The notes: generated from the sequence alone by a model not told the origin. DNA of 64,000 bases from Microterricola gilva (GCF_004217495.1 NZ_SHLC01000001.1:1550001-1614000), one strand, 5' to 3'; shown: positions 1-8,459, counted from the first letter of the stretch. Made by a program: numbers and translations.

Positions 1-591
1 GGGCGTGCAGGCGGTGGCGAGGAGCTCGGCGGCATCCGCTCGGTTCTGCACTACATGCAGCGCACGGCGGTGCAGGGCTCGCCGGCGGTGCTCACCGCGC
101 TCACCGAGCAGTGGCGGGCGGGCGCGCCGAGCGTCGCCGATGCCGAGCACCCGTTCCGGAAGCCGCTGTCGCGGTTGCGCATCGGCGACGCCGTCGCCTC
201 CGAGGCGCGCGAGATCACCCTCGAGGACATCGGCCACTTCGCCGAGTTCACCGGCGACACCTTCTATGCGCACACCGACGAGGAGGCCGCTGCGGCCAAC
301 CCGTTCTTCCCCGGCAGGGTGGCGCACGGTTACCTGTTGCTCTCCTTTGCCGCCGGGCTCTTCGTCGACCCGGCGCCCGGGCCGGTGCTCGCCAACTACG
401 GGCTCGAGCACCTGCGCTTCATCACGCCGGTCTCGCCCGGCGACAGCGTGCGGGTCACGCTGACCGCCAAGCAGATCACGCCGCGGGAGACCGACGAATA
501 CGGCGAGGTGCGCTGGGACGCGGTGCTCACGAATCAGAACGACGAGATCGTCGCGAGCTACGACGTGTTGACCCTCGTCGCCAAGGAGTGA
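1..591 (+). CDS. paaZ: PaaZ, C-terminal part (ring-opening enoyl-CoA hydratase / aldehyde dehydrogenase), 5' truncated by window edge
   Basis: The reading frame is open from base 1 and ends at 591, so this is the 3' end of a longer gene. The first residues (GRAGGGEELGGIRSV, then HYMQRTAVQGSP) match the linker after the aldehyde dehydrogenase domain of PaaZ. What follows is a MaoC-type hot-dog hydratase domain with the catalytic GD..YAH motif and a VAHGYLLLS segment. In the known pathway PaaZ hydrolyses the oxepin-CoA ring and oxidises the resulting aldehyde. The neighbouring paaR and paaABCDE genes support this. A stand-alone MaoC dehydratase is unlikely, because the frame continues upstream without a start or ribosome site near base 55. 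Confidence 0.9.
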   Translation, partial: GRAGGGEELGGIRSVLHYMQRTAVQGSPAVLTALTEQWRAGAPSVADAEHPFRKPLSRLRIGDAVASEAREITLEDIGHFAEFTGDTFYAHTDEEAAAANPFFPGRVAHGYLLLSFAAGLFVDPAPGPVLANYGLEHLRFITPVSPGDSVRVTLTAKQITPRETDEYGEVRWDAVLTNQNDEIVASYDVLTLVAKE

Positions 592-600
592 TCGGGTAGT

Positions 601-617
601 CTCGCAGAATCTGCGAG
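601..617. repeat. short perfect inverted repeat after paaZ
   Basis: Arms CTCGCAG and CTGCGAG are separated by AAT, ten bases after the paaZ stop and 24 bases before the next start. There is no T-run, so it may be a weak terminator or an operator for the glycosyltransferase gene; function is not shown. Confidence 0.4.
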
Positions 618-641
618 CACGGAATCTGAGGAGGGGGCCTC

Positions 642-2147
642 ATGCAGTCAGCGCCGATCGCACTCGAGCGCGCTCCGCGGCTGCAGCGGCGGCGGCGAAC
701 GCAGGCCCCCGACCGCAGGAACCGGGCCGCCGGGCTGGTCGGCCTGTTCGCGTTCGCGGTCTCGCTCGCCGGGGCCTGGATCCCGTCCTACTGGTTCGAC
801 GAGGTCGCCACGCTGATGGCGTCCCGGCTGAGCTGGACGGAGCTGTTCGCCTTCACCCGTCACATCGATGTCGTCCATCTCGCGTACTACTCGCTGATGA
901 AACTCTGGAGCGGCGCGTTCGGCGAATCCGAGCTGGCCACCCGCTCCTTCTCCGCGCTGGCCATCGGTGCGGCGGCCGCCGGCCTGGTCGTGCTCGCGAG
1001 TGCGCTCACGAGTGTCCACGTCGGCGTGATCTCCGGGGTGGTCTTCGCGATCCTGCCGCACACGACGTTCATCGGCGTCGAGGCGCGCTCCTACGCGCTG
1101 AGTGCGGCGATCGCCGTGTGGTCGACCGTCATCCTGCTGCTCGCGCTCCGCAGCACGCGCCGACGGTGGTGGCTCGTCTACGCGGCGGTGATGACCGTCG
1201 GGGTCTACATCTTCCTGTACTCCATCCTGATGCTTGTGGCGCACGGCGTGTACCTGGTGCGCCATCACCGGGTGCGCCGCCAGCTGCTGCCCTGGCTCGT
1301 CACCGCGGCGCTCGTGACGCTGGCGGCGCTGCCCCTGATCTGGGCCGGCCTGGACCAGAAGGGGCAGATCTCCTGGATCGCCTACGAGCCCACCCGTGAC
1401 CTCTGGGCGCTGTTGACCGAGCCGGCGTTCCAGCTGTCGCGCGATGTCGCGGCGCTCGCGTGCGTGGCCGCCCTGCTGATCGCGCTGTGCTTCGCCCGGC
1501 GTCTGTCTGGCGGTCGGCGCAGGCTGGCGGGCCTCGCCCTCGCGTGGTTCTTCATGCCACTGCTTGTGCTGCTGATGGCGGATGCCGCGGTCGGCTCGGT
1601 CTTCACGCCCCGCTACCTGTCGTTCGCGGTGCCGGCCGTCGCGGTGCTGCTCGCCATCGCGTTCACGCTCACTCCGCTGAAGCCCGTCGCCTGGCTGCTG
1701 GTGCTCGGCCTCGCGCTGGCCTGCCTGCCCGGCTACCTCGCGCAGCGGGCGCCGCTGGCGAAGAATCACGGCAGCGATCTTGCGCAGATCGCCGACCACA
1801 TCGAGGAGAACGCACTGCCGGGGGACGGGATCTTCCTCGACGACCCCGACTTCGGCAACACGCAGCCGCGCCTCGCGCTCTCCGGCTACCCTGCGGCGTT
1901 CGCCAACACCAGGGATGTCGCATTCACCCGCTCGTTCAGCACGACGGGCGGCTTCTCCGACATCACGCGCGACCTGGAATGGCTCGGTGATGGCCTCGAC
2001 GGAATCGACAGGCTCTGGGTCGTCACCGCCGGCGAGCCGGGCTCGCCTGAGGCGCGCAGCGCGCGGCTGGTCCTGGGATCCCAGGGCTTCGTCGACGTCA
2101 GCGAGACCGAGACGAACCTCTCGACGATTGTGCTGTTCGAGCGTTAG
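642..2147 (+). CDS. GT39/RgtA-like polytopic membrane glycosyltransferase
   Basis: This 501-residue protein has a basic N-terminus and about ten to twelve hydrophobic segments. An early extracytoplasmic SYWFDE motif resembles the Asp/Glu pair of the GT-C fold in the PMT/RgtA/ArnT families, which transfer sugars from polyprenyl-phosphate donors outside the membrane. The C-terminal 130 residues (SDLAQIADHIEE onward) form a soluble domain. The ATG lies behind GAGGAGGGGG. The acceptor cannot be told from sequence. Its stop overlaps the stop of the displaced paaR tail on the other strand, so this gene and paaR were once directly convergent. Confidence 0.75.
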   Translation: MQSAPIALERAPRLQRRRRTQAPDRRNRAAGLVGLFAFAVSLAGAWIPSYWFDEVATLMASRLSWTELFAFTRHIDVVHLAYYSLMKLWSGAFGESELATRSFSALAIGAAAAGLVVLASALTSVHVGVISGVVFAILPHTTFIGVEARSYALSAAIAVWSTVILLLALRSTRRRWWLVYAAVMTVGVYIFLYSILMLVAHGVYLVRHHRVRRQLLPWLVTAALVTLAALPLIWAGLDQKGQISWIAYEPTRDLWALLTEPAFQLSRDVAALACVAALLIALCFARRLSGGRRRLAGLALAWFFMPLLVLLMADAAVGSVFTPRYLSFAVPAVAVLLAIAFTLTPLKPVAWLLVLGLALACLPGYLAQRAPLAKNHGSDLAQIADHIEENALPGDGIFLDDPDFGNTQPRLALSGYPAAFANTRDVAFTRSFSTTGGFSDITRDLEWLGDGLDGIDRLWVVTAGEPGSPEARSARLVLGSQGFVDVSETETNLSTIVLFER

Positions 2148-2218
2148 TCGTGCACGCGGATGCCGTCGAAGGCCACCGTGATCACGTCATCCGCCAGCTG
2201 GTCCTGGCTGAGTGCCCC
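2144..2218 (-). pseudogene. displaced 3' tail of a paaR (TetR) gene
   Basis: Read on the minus strand this encodes GALSQDQLADDVITVAF then DGIRVHD and TAA. The intact paaR ends in the same residues except for HPGD and TGA. Positions 2151-2218 match 6448-6515 at 64 of 68 bases, counted by eye. All four differences fall at third codon positions and are silent. A six-base in-frame indel separates the two ends near the stop codon. The fragment has no start and begins abruptly where the lower-GC insert begins. Confidence 0.85.
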
Positions 2219-2309
2219 ACTAGCTCATGGGGTCGCCAGGACATGGGCTCGTCGAACCTTCTCTGCGCCCAAGAGCGTTCGTGGCGTCGCCCAGCGGAGG
2301 TCATCGTTA

Positions 2310-5300
2310 CTAGGCGGCTTCAACCACTTGATGCACGCGCACTCTGCTTAGGAGGGGGTTCTCCAGCCGAATTCGCAACTTCATTTCTGTGTTGAGCCCT
2401 TCCCTTACGCAGTCAGCGAGAATCGCCGGAGTTGAACTCAGCAGGTTATCCGAGCTGCGTTCGTCTCTGGCCCGTAGGACAAGCGCGGGAAGTGAGAATA
2501 CGTGTGCCAAGTCTGGCACGATTCGTAGTACGAACTTGCGAGCCGCAGCGAGATTCGACGATGCCTTTGCGATCCCCAGTCGCTGCGCAAGATTCTCGAT
2601 CTCGACGAAAGTTGCGCCCGCCATCCATAGACTCAAATGCTCTTCGATGAAGTCAACTGCCTGCGCGGCATCAATGTCCCACTCACCCAATTTGTCGCCT
2701 GCCCCCTTAAACATCGCGCGATTCCCCCGGCGGAGGACGTCCTGTAGCGTGGTCGGGTTTGTTCGAAGCACATCGAAGAACCACGAGATCCACTCGGGGA
2801 TGCTGCCGTCGAGCGGTGGCGCGGTCTCCAGCGCGAGGTCGACCAGCTTAATAGTTGAAATCGCGGTTCCGGTGGCTGCGGCTAGGTTTGTCTGCCATTC
2901 GAGTTCTTCGACGGAGGAGAGCGATGATTCAACCACGTCCAAGCGACCAGCCAACCAATCGTCCTTCCCGCTTCGCCTTGCCCGGAAGGCAGCGAAGCTT
3001 CTCGTGAGAACCTGCTCTGGCGACACTGGAGAGTCACCATGCGAACTGATCCGCCTGAGGAGGTACGCACCGAGTTCACCGGGTTCTGAGTCATCGAGAG
3101 CGTCCAGCACCGTTTCAAGCGGGTCGCGAATATCAAGACATTGGTCTCCTTGAGAGAAGATTTCCTGTAGAGAATTCCAAGCCTCATGCATTTCCCTCGT
3201 TGTGCCGTCAAAGTCAATGACTGAACTAGGGACAACCAGGACTAGCCCATTCGCATGCTGGCCTGCTCTGCCAGCTCGACCGGCGGCGTTGAGTATCTCG
3301 TGCGGTTTGAGTTGGGCCATCCGGTCCAACTCTGGATCGAAGCGAGTGTCACCGGCAATGACTACCACTTCGCTCGGTAGGTTCATGCCTTGCGCAATGG
3401 TCGACGTAGCGACCATCACAGGAATTCCCGATGCTCTCGAGTAGAGCGACTCGTGGAGCCGCCGTTCCGTCGGGAGTAACAAGCCATGGTGGACCGCCAC
3501 CGGTCCCACAGTGCCGTCGTCGGAGACTTCCAAATAGAGCGCATTGGGGTCGCCAAGCTCCTCCACGCTTCGCTCCAGGAGACGCCGCTCGGCTGGGTTG
3601 AGTTCGACAACACTGTCACGGGTCAACGCGATTTGATTCGCGATGCTCACAGCCCAACCAACGCTTTGAGCGAATACGAGCACTTTGAGTCCGGAAGACG
3701 CGCTCGCTGAGGCGATTGCCGCGGCCACCGCGTTTGAATTCGGCACCAGATGCCATGGTCTGGGTCGTCGTCCCGAGGATGAAAGCAGCACTTTATGGTT
3801 CAGAAGAGGGAGCAAGAGATAGTCGGCAATCTTTCTAGATTCCCAGCTGTGTCGAAGACTGAAGAATCCAAACGGCGTTGCCCACAGCGAATTCCGAACT
3901 GCAGCCGGTGCACCAAGGTTCGTAGATTGCTCGAAAGCCGCATCCAGACGAGCCTGAAGTTGAGCAATCTCCTCGGAACGATAAAGTACAGCGGCCCGGG
4001 CCTGCCGGGTGGGCTTCCAATCCATGTCAAGCGGCAGCGTTTGGCGCCCGGTGCTGGATTCTATCCATGCTGCGAGTTCATGCGTGTTTCGAACCATCGC
4101 CGAAATTAGGACTACGTCGGCCTGCGGGTTTGCAGCCGTCACTGAAAGCAAACAAAGCATCGCGTCGAGAGACCGTTGGTCTGGCAAGTTGTCGCCGCCA
4201 TCCAGAAGGTGAGCTTCATCGAACACAACTAGCGCCAATTCGGAGACGAACTCGGGGCGCACGCCGAGCGTGGCGAGGCAGCTCTCCGGCGTCATAACGA
4301 GCACTTTCGGCGAGTCCAACGCAGCGCGAGGATCAGGGTCTTCCCCTCGCTGGGCAACGATGGGGAAGTCAGGGAAGACAGGCCGGAGCGCCCGAGCCGT
4401 TTGGTCCATTAGCGCCAGAGTGGGGACTAAATACAGGACGTCACCACCGTCGAGTAGCGCAGTGGCAACCTTCAGCTCAGAGATTGTTGACTTACCCGCC
4501 CCAGTGGGGAATGTCACGACTGCCGAAACACCGCGCTCCAATAGCCCTTGTTCAATCGCACTAAGGTGATTTCGCCACAGGACTGGTCGTCTACCTGCGA
4601 TCCGCTCAAGAAGCGTCTCCCATTGGGCCACGTCGATTCTCGCCGGCGCGGCAACATTTACCAGGGCCGCAAGTTGCAGTACGGGTTCGATACGTGCAAG
4701 TAGCCGGGCGATATGGCTTGGCCCCGCGTAAACGCTCACCGCTTCTCGACGGTTGCCGAACTGGTCTTCAACGACGAAAGTCGAGGCAGCGAGCGATGCG
4801 ATTCTCTCGAAATCCCCGGTCCGCCACCCTGCTCGGGAGTTTGCAAGCATTCGGCGGGCCAGCTTCGTCAGCGCCTCAACAAGCAGAATGCCGATTGCCT
4901 GAGAGCCGATATCCGGCGACGGTTGAGCGCCAAGGCCCAGATCGACGGGCAGGTTTCTCAGGCTCCCAAACTCAGAACGACCCAGATGACGTATCGCCGC
5001 GAGGAGCTGACGATCCGCCTGATGTGCCGCATCAGAAATCTGTATCTGCGAAGCCATTTCCGCCGCGTCGGCGTTTGCGTCTGCGAGCATATAGAGAAGC
5101 GTGGCGGAAACTTCGGCGGGCACGGAATGCCCATTCAGCGTCGCTGGCGAATCACGTTGCTCAATCCAAACTCTCGCAAGGAATCGGCCATGATGGGCCG
5201 TAGCTGCAACGAACGCGGTGGCGGCCCTGACGCTGTCGTCGATTTCGTCGTCCGACAGAACTATCGTCTCGTAAGCGGCCGCGAGCGAATCTAGGTCATC

Positions 5301-5474
5301 CCAAATCGCCTCCTTTGCAATTGCACTCAGTTCCTCCGGTCTGTCTTGCAACGCAGATCGCGCCATCGAAACTCTGACGTAAGCCTCCGTAAGCGACTTG
5401 GGCAGATCTACTGGCAGCATGCCGTGAAGGCGCGGAACTCCAGCAATGAGCTCGGCGGTGTAGCGATCAAACAT
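2310..5474 (-). CDS. Ski2-like SF2 DEAH helicase of a Hachiman/AbpB-type defence module
   Basis: This 1054-residue protein has Walker A FPTGAGKST near residues 322-330, DEAH at 419-422, SAM motif III near 458-460, a motif V-like VATSTIAQGMNLP near 688-700 and the Ski2-type motif VI NAAGRAGRAG near 729-738. About 290 residues precede the helicase core and about 300 follow it, and I cannot assign either part. The ATG at 5474 overlaps the stop of the upstream nuclease gene by eight bases (ATGTTTGA), so translation is coupled. In Hachiman, HamB is an SF2 helicase that licenses the HamA nuclease; that role is inferred here from gene order and domain pairing. Base composition is lower than in the flanking genes. 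A housekeeping helicase is unlikely given the island setting. Confidence 0.75.
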   Translation of the reverse strand: MFDRYTAELIAGVPRLHGMLPVDLPKSLTEAYVRVSMARSALQDRPEELSAIAKEAIWDDLDSLAAAYETIVLSDDEIDDSVRAATAFVAATAHHGRFLARVWIEQRDSPATLNGHSVPAEVSATLLYMLADANADAAEMASQIQISDAAHQADRQLLAAIRHLGRSEFGSLRNLPVDLGLGAQPSPDIGSQAIGILLVEALTKLARRMLANSRAGWRTGDFERIASLAASTFVVEDQFGNRREAVSVYAGPSHIARLLARIEPVLQLAALVNVAAPARIDVAQWETLLERIAGRRPVLWRNHLSAIEQGLLERGVSAVVTFPTGAGKSTISELKVATALLDGGDVLYLVPTLALMDQTARALRPVFPDFPIVAQRGEDPDPRAALDSPKVLVMTPESCLATLGVRPEFVSELALVVFDEAHLLDGGDNLPDQRSLDAMLCLLSVTAANPQADVVLISAMVRNTHELAAWIESSTGRQTLPLDMDWKPTRQARAAVLYRSEEIAQLQARLDAAFEQSTNLGAPAAVRNSLWATPFGFFSLRHSWESRKIADYLLLPLLNHKVLLSSSGRRPRPWHLVPNSNAVAAAIASASASSGLKVLVFAQSVGWAVSIANQIALTRDSVVELNPAERRLLERSVEELGDPNALYLEVSDDGTVGPVAVHHGLLLPTERRLHESLYSRASGIPVMVATSTIAQGMNLPSEVVVIAGDTRFDPELDRMAQLKPHEILNAAGRAGRAGQHANGLVLVVPSSVIDFDGTTREMHEAWNSLQEIFSQGDQCLDIRDPLETVLDALDDSEPGELGAYLLRRISSHGDSPVSPEQVLTRSFAAFRARRSGKDDWLAGRLDVVESSLSSVEELEWQTNLAAATGTAISTIKLVDLALETAPPLDGSIPEWISWFFDVLRTNPTTLQDVLRRGNRAMFKGAGDKLGEWDIDAAQAVDFIEEHLSLWMAGATFVEIENLAQRLGIAKASSNLAAARKFVLRIVPDLAHVFSLPALVLRARDERSSDNLLSSTPAILADCVREGLNTEMKLRIRLENPLLSRVRVHQVVEAA

Positions 5475-6321
5475 TCGCCACCTGATCTAACTTTTCGAGT
5501 GCATCGAGTTCTTCAATTGCTAGGTCCGCAAGGGCCTGCATCCATGTCCTCAGATCCGACAGATATAGCACGTGGCCGAAACGGCGACTGTGCCCGCCGG
5601 GAACCTTGTCTTCGTAACCCTTGAATAGGCGCGAGATTCCAGCGTCAGAATTGTGTGGGTCGGCGATAGTGATTGCGAGCCGGAACGAGAGGCCACCTTC
5701 TCTGAATACCCGATCCGTGGCTTGGCGAACGTCTAGGTTGTCGACCCGATCCAGCAACGCCGAAAGCTCCGATACCAGATCATGGTTCCGATCACCCCTC
5801 GCCATCTGTTCGAACTCCGGCCATACTTCGTCTCTCACGGTGCCCCGTGGATCGCTGGTCGCCTTGTCCTCAAAGACGACCAGGCGTTCAACTTCGTCTC
5901 CGCTCGGGGAGAGCACTAGTTGAAGTCCGTCAAAGCCCTTATCCGCCCAGATGCTGTGAGGTGGACGCAGCGGGCCGACACCCGATTCAGCAGCTGCGAT
6001 CCATGAGATGCATTGAAACAGCCAACCGTCACGATGCCACGGTTCAGTGCCAGGAAGCGTGACCAGCAAGTCCTTCGCGCTACCCGAGAACACTGGAAGC
6101 GCGGGGCTGATGATGCGTGCGTTGGCCAGAATTGACTCCAGATGGCGCCATTGTCCCAGCGCGATCTGAGCGATGCTATGCGCGAGTGCGCGTTCATCGT
6201 TGACGGTCCATCGCGAGCCCTGTGGATGCCCGGCATTGAGTTTCAACTCGTCGGTGTTTATCAGCGAAGTTCTCACAACTCCATGATGGTGTGCGCAAAG
6301 GGCCACACTGGCTGCTCTCAA
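5467..6321 (-). CDS. PD-(D/E)XK-like nuclease, HamA/DUF1837-like effector candidate
   Basis: The 284-residue frame has one clear nuclease-like signature: GFDGL with Asp131, then hydrophobic VVF followed by Glu151-Asp-Lys153, a D...ExK arrangement typical of the PD-(D/E)XK fold. HamA (DUF1837) effectors of Hachiman also carry an ExK core and sit directly upstream of a helicase, as here. Overall similarity to DUF1837 cannot be confirmed by eye, so a separate nuclease family is possible. The open frame begins with TTG at 6321. A GTG at 6304-6306 with GAGAG six bases upstream is a better start, giving a protein five residues shorter. The gene overlaps the helicase by eight bases. Confidence 0.65.
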   Translation of the reverse strand: MRAASVALCAHHHGVVRTSLINTDELKLNAGHPQGSRWTVNDERALAHSIAQIALGQWRHLESILANARIISPALPVFSGSAKDLLVTLPGTEPWHRDGWLFQCISWIAAAESGVGPLRPPHSIWADKGFDGLQLVLSPSGDEVERLVVFEDKATSDPRGTVRDEVWPEFEQMARGDRNHDLVSELSALLDRVDNLDVRQATDRVFREGGLSFRLAITIADPHNSDAGISRLFKGYEDKVPGGHSRRFGHVLYLSDLRTWMQALADLAIEELDALEKLDQVANV

Positions 6322-6323
6322 CC

Positions 6324-6336
6324 CCCCTTTTCGGGG
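6324..6336 (-). promoter_or_regulatory. GC hairpin just upstream of the nuclease gene
   Basis: On the minus strand CCCC-GAAAA-GGGG forms a short perfect stem with a GAAAA loop, immediately before the nuclease frame. It may sit in the mRNA leader and affect translation start, or be the end of an incoming transcript. It is too short to decide. Confidence 0.3.
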
Positions 6337-6390
6337 CGGCCTGCTGGGCCGCGGACCGCGGGTCGCTGGGGCGCATCGCGAGTGTAAGGA

Positions 6391-6424
6391 GTGACGCTGT
6401 TGCCAGCGTGACGCTGTTGTCAGC
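6391..6424. repeat. two tandem 17-bp repeats in the module's upstream region
   Basis: GTGACGCTGTTGCCAGC (6391-6407) is followed directly by GTGACGCTGTTGTCAGC (6408-6424), with one mismatch. A third partial GTGACGC starts at 6425 and runs into the paaR stop. The repeats lie about 70-100 bases upstream of the nuclease start, a plausible promoter or operator position. No protein is known to bind them. Confidence 0.6.
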
Positions 6425-6434
6425 GTGACGCGAG

Positions 6435-6515
6435 TCAGTCGCCCGGGTGCACCCGGATGCCGTCGAAGGCCACCGTGATGACGTCATCTGCCAGCTGGTC
6501 CTGGCTGAGCGCCCC
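6435..6515. repeat. intact copy of the paaR 3'-end direct repeat (right boundary of the module)
   Basis: These last 81 bases of paaR correspond to the 75-base tail at 2144-2218. The 68-base core has four silent differences; the region between core and stop has a six-base in-frame insertion (residues Pro-Gly) and TGA in place of TAA. It acts as the right-hand attachment-like repeat. Confidence 0.8.
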
Positions 6516-7064
6516 GCCCGGCTTGTACCACTCGACGATCGAGTTGATCATGCCGAACAGCAGCCTGGTCGTTGTGCGCGCGTCCACGTCGGCGCGCACG
6601 GTGCCGTCGCTGCGCGCCTGCTCGACGAGCGCCGAGACCGCGTTGTCGAATGCGCGTCGTCTGGCGAGCGCATCGCGCTCGAGATCGGTGTTCCCGCGCA
6701 GGCGCAGCAGCAGGGTGACGTAGGGCAGTTCATCGGTCAGCACCCGCACGGCACTGCGCAGCACGAAGGTGAGACGCTCGTCGGCCGCGCCGGCCTGCGC
6801 ACCTGGCTGCTCCAGGATGGCCTCCAGCTCGCCGAGCGCGCGCTCCAGCGCCATCCGCAGCAGGTCTTCCTTGCTGCTCACGTGGTAGTACACCGCGGAC
6901 TTGCTCGTGCCAAGGCGTTCAGCGAGAAGCCCCATCGACGTGGCGTCGTAGCCGTAGTCGTTGAACGCGGCGACGGCGATGTCCAGCACGGCTGGCAGGT
7001 CGTACGGGGCACGGCCGCTCCGACCATTGCCTCCTGGCGGTGCGGTCTCTGCTGAGGAAGTCAT
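6435..7064 (-). CDS. paaR: TetR-family repressor of the phenylacetate genes (PaaR)
   Basis: This 209-residue TetR protein has an N-terminal helix-turn-helix (SMGLLAERLGTSKSAVYYHV, about residues 43-62) and a helical C-terminal ligand domain. It is divergent from paaA, with a palindromic operator between them. TetR-type PaaR proteins in actinobacteria and other bacteria repress paa genes and are relieved by phenylacetyl-CoA; this role is inferred from position. The last 27 residues are repeated as the fragment at 2144-2218, so this gene end is the boundary of the inserted module and may be donor-derived. Confidence 0.85.
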   Translation of the reverse strand: MTSSAETAPPGGNGRSGRAPYDLPAVLDIAVAAFNDYGYDATSMGLLAERLGTSKSAVYYHVSSKEDLLRMALERALGELEAILEQPGAQAGAADERLTFVLRSAVRVLTDELPYVTLLLRLRGNTDLERDALARRRAFDNAVSALVEQARSDGTVRADVDARTTTRLLFGMINSIVEWYKPGGALSQDQLADDVITVAFDGIRVHPGD

Positions 7065-7121
7065 GAGAACTCGACTCTATCCGACAGCTGATCTTGATCG
7101 GGGGGATTCGGCGTGATAGTT

Positions 7122-7139
7122 TTACTGAACGATCGGTAA
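7122..7139. promoter_or_regulatory. probable PaaR operator
   Basis: TTACTGAAC next to GATCGGTAA is an imperfect 18-base palindrome (14 of 18 positions symmetric) in the paaR-paaA intergenic region, 40 bases upstream of the paaA start. Its size and position fit a TetR dimer site. Confidence 0.6.
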
Positions 7140-7179
7140 GTGACCGTGCCGATCGGGTGGACGGGCAAGGAGGCCTCTC

Positions 7180-8154
7180 GTGAACAGCGCAGTCGACACC
7201 GATGCGGCCGGGCAGGCCCGCTTCGACGAGATCATCGCGGCGGACACCCGGGTGGAGCCGACGGACTGGATGCCGGCCGCCTACCGCAAGACGCTCGTGC
7301 GCCAGATCTCGCAGCACGCCCACTCCGAGATCATCGGCATGCAGCCGGAGGGCAATTGGATCACGCGGGCGCCGAGCCTGAAGCGCAAGGCCATCCTGAT
7401 GGCGAAGGTGCAGGACGAGGCCGGCCACGGGCTGTACCTCTATTCGGCCGCCCAGACGCTCGGTGTCGACCGGGACGTCATGTTCGAGCAGCTGATCGCG
7501 GGAACGGCCAAGTACTCGTCCATCTTCAACTACCTCTCCCCGAGCTGGGCCGACATGGGCTCGATCGGCTGGCTCGTCGACGGCGCGGCGATCTGCAACC
7601 AGGTTCCACTCTGCCGTGCCTCATACGGGCCGTACGCCCGGGCCATGGTGCGCATCTGCAAGGAGGAATCGTTCCACCAGCGTCAGGGGTTCGAGATCCT
7701 CCTCGCCCTCATGAACGGCAGCGACGAGCAGAAGGCGATGGCGCAGGAGTCGGTCAACCGCTGGTACGCGCCGGCCTTGATGATGTTCGGGCCGCCTGAC
7801 GCCGATTCGCCGAACTCGCAGCAGAGCATGGCCTGGAATATCAAACGCTTCAGCAACGACGAGCTGCGCCAACGCTTCGTCGACATGCTCGTTCCGCAGG
7901 CGGAGATCCTCGGCATCACCCTGCCGGATCCCGAGCTCGCCTGGAACGAGGAGCGCGGACACTACGACTTCGGCGAGCTCGACTGGGGCGAGTTCCACGA
8001 CGTGCTGGCCGGCCGCGGCCAGGCCAACACGGTGCGCGTCAACCGCAGGAGGGACGCACACGAGGGCGGGGCGTGGGTGCGGGAGGCGGCCCGCGCCTAT
8101 GCAGACAAGCAGGCCGCAGCCCGTGCGGAACAGACGCAGAGGATCGCATCATGA
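7180..8154 (+). CDS. paaA: phenylacetyl-CoA 1,2-epoxidase catalytic subunit PaaA
   Basis: This 324-residue diiron monooxygenase subunit inserts one oxygen atom from O2 into the aromatic ring of phenylacetyl-CoA, working with PaaC and receiving electrons from PaaE. Visible family marks include [21 protein letters not shown], with the E..H iron ligands split around it, and [13 protein letters not shown], with the second E..H pair. The GTG start is chosen because AAGGAGG lies just upstream. It overlaps paaB by four bases (ATGA). It is first in the paaABCDE operon under the probable PaaR operator. Confidence 0.95.
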   Translation: MNSAVDTDAAGQARFDEIIAADTRVEPTDWMPAAYRKTLVRQISQHAHSEIIGMQPEGNWITRAPSLKRKAILMAKVQDEAGHGLYLYSAAQTLGVDRDVMFEQLIAGTAKYSSIFNYLSPSWADMGSIGWLVDGAAICNQVPLCRASYGPYARAMVRICKEESFHQRQGFEILLALMNGSDEQKAMAQESVNRWYAPALMMFGPPDADSPNSQQSMAWNIKRFSNDELRQRFVDMLVPQAEILGITLPDPELAWNEERGHYDFGELDWGEFHDVLAGRGQANTVRVNRRRDAHEGGAWVREAARAYADKQAAARAEQTQRIAS

Positions 8155-8459
8155 CCAGCCCAGGGGACTCAGGAAGCCGCGAGACGTGGCCGCTGTGGGA
8201 GGTCTTCATCCGTTCCTCCCGCGGCCTGTCGCACGTGCACGCCGGATCGCTGCACGCGCCGGACGAGATCATGGCCGTGCGCAATGCGCGTGACCTCTAC
8301 ACCCGTCGAGGGGAGGGCGTCTCCGTCTGGGTGGTGCCCGCCGCGGCGATCACGGCATCCGACCCGGATGCGAAGGGCGCGTTCTTCGAATCGCCGCAGG
8401 GCAAGGACTACCGCCACGCCAGCTACTACACGGCCTCGGAATCGGTGCCGCACCTATGA
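8151..8459 (+). CDS. paaB: phenylacetyl-CoA epoxidase subunit PaaB
   Basis: This protein of about 102 residues contains [20 protein letters not shown] and [16 protein letters not shown], typical of PaaB, the small subunit that bridges PaaAC heterodimers. The start at 8151 is taken from the ATGA overlap with paaA; a longer upstream frame exists but lies inside paaA. The stop overlaps the paaC start by four bases. Confidence 0.93.
   Translation: MTSPGDSGSRETWPLWEVFIRSSRGLSHVHAGSLHAPDEIMAVRNARDLYTRRGEGVSVWVVPAAAITASDPDAKGAFFESPQGKDYRHASYYTASESVPHL

Larger units (their letters stand above)
2219..6434. mobile_element. inserted two-gene defence-type module at the 3' end of paaR
   Basis: The segment lies between the displaced paaR tail (ends 2218) and the intact paaR stop (6435). 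Its base composition is visibly lower: one sampled 60-base line inside (3841-3900) has 32 G+C, against 42 in a line of paaC (8581-8640). It carries only a nuclease and a helicase gene, both on the minus strand, plus short non-coding ends. There is no integrase, transposase or tRNA target, so it is not a self-sufficient integrative element. Homologous exchange or a trans-acting integrase are possible routes of entry. The exact edges are inferred from where repeat homology stops. Confidence 0.7.

Noticed and set aside
2310-6321. Type I or III restriction-modification system
   Set aside because: There is no methyltransferase or specificity subunit in the insert, and the helicase motif VI is Ski2-like rather than HsdR-like.
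6391-6430. Start of a CRISPR array
   Set aside because: Repeats are directly adjacent 17-mers without spacers, and no cas gene is present.
2219-6434. Self-transferable integrative element or transposon
   Set aside because: No integrase, transposase or terminal inverted repeats are visible; only the paaR tail duplication marks its ends.
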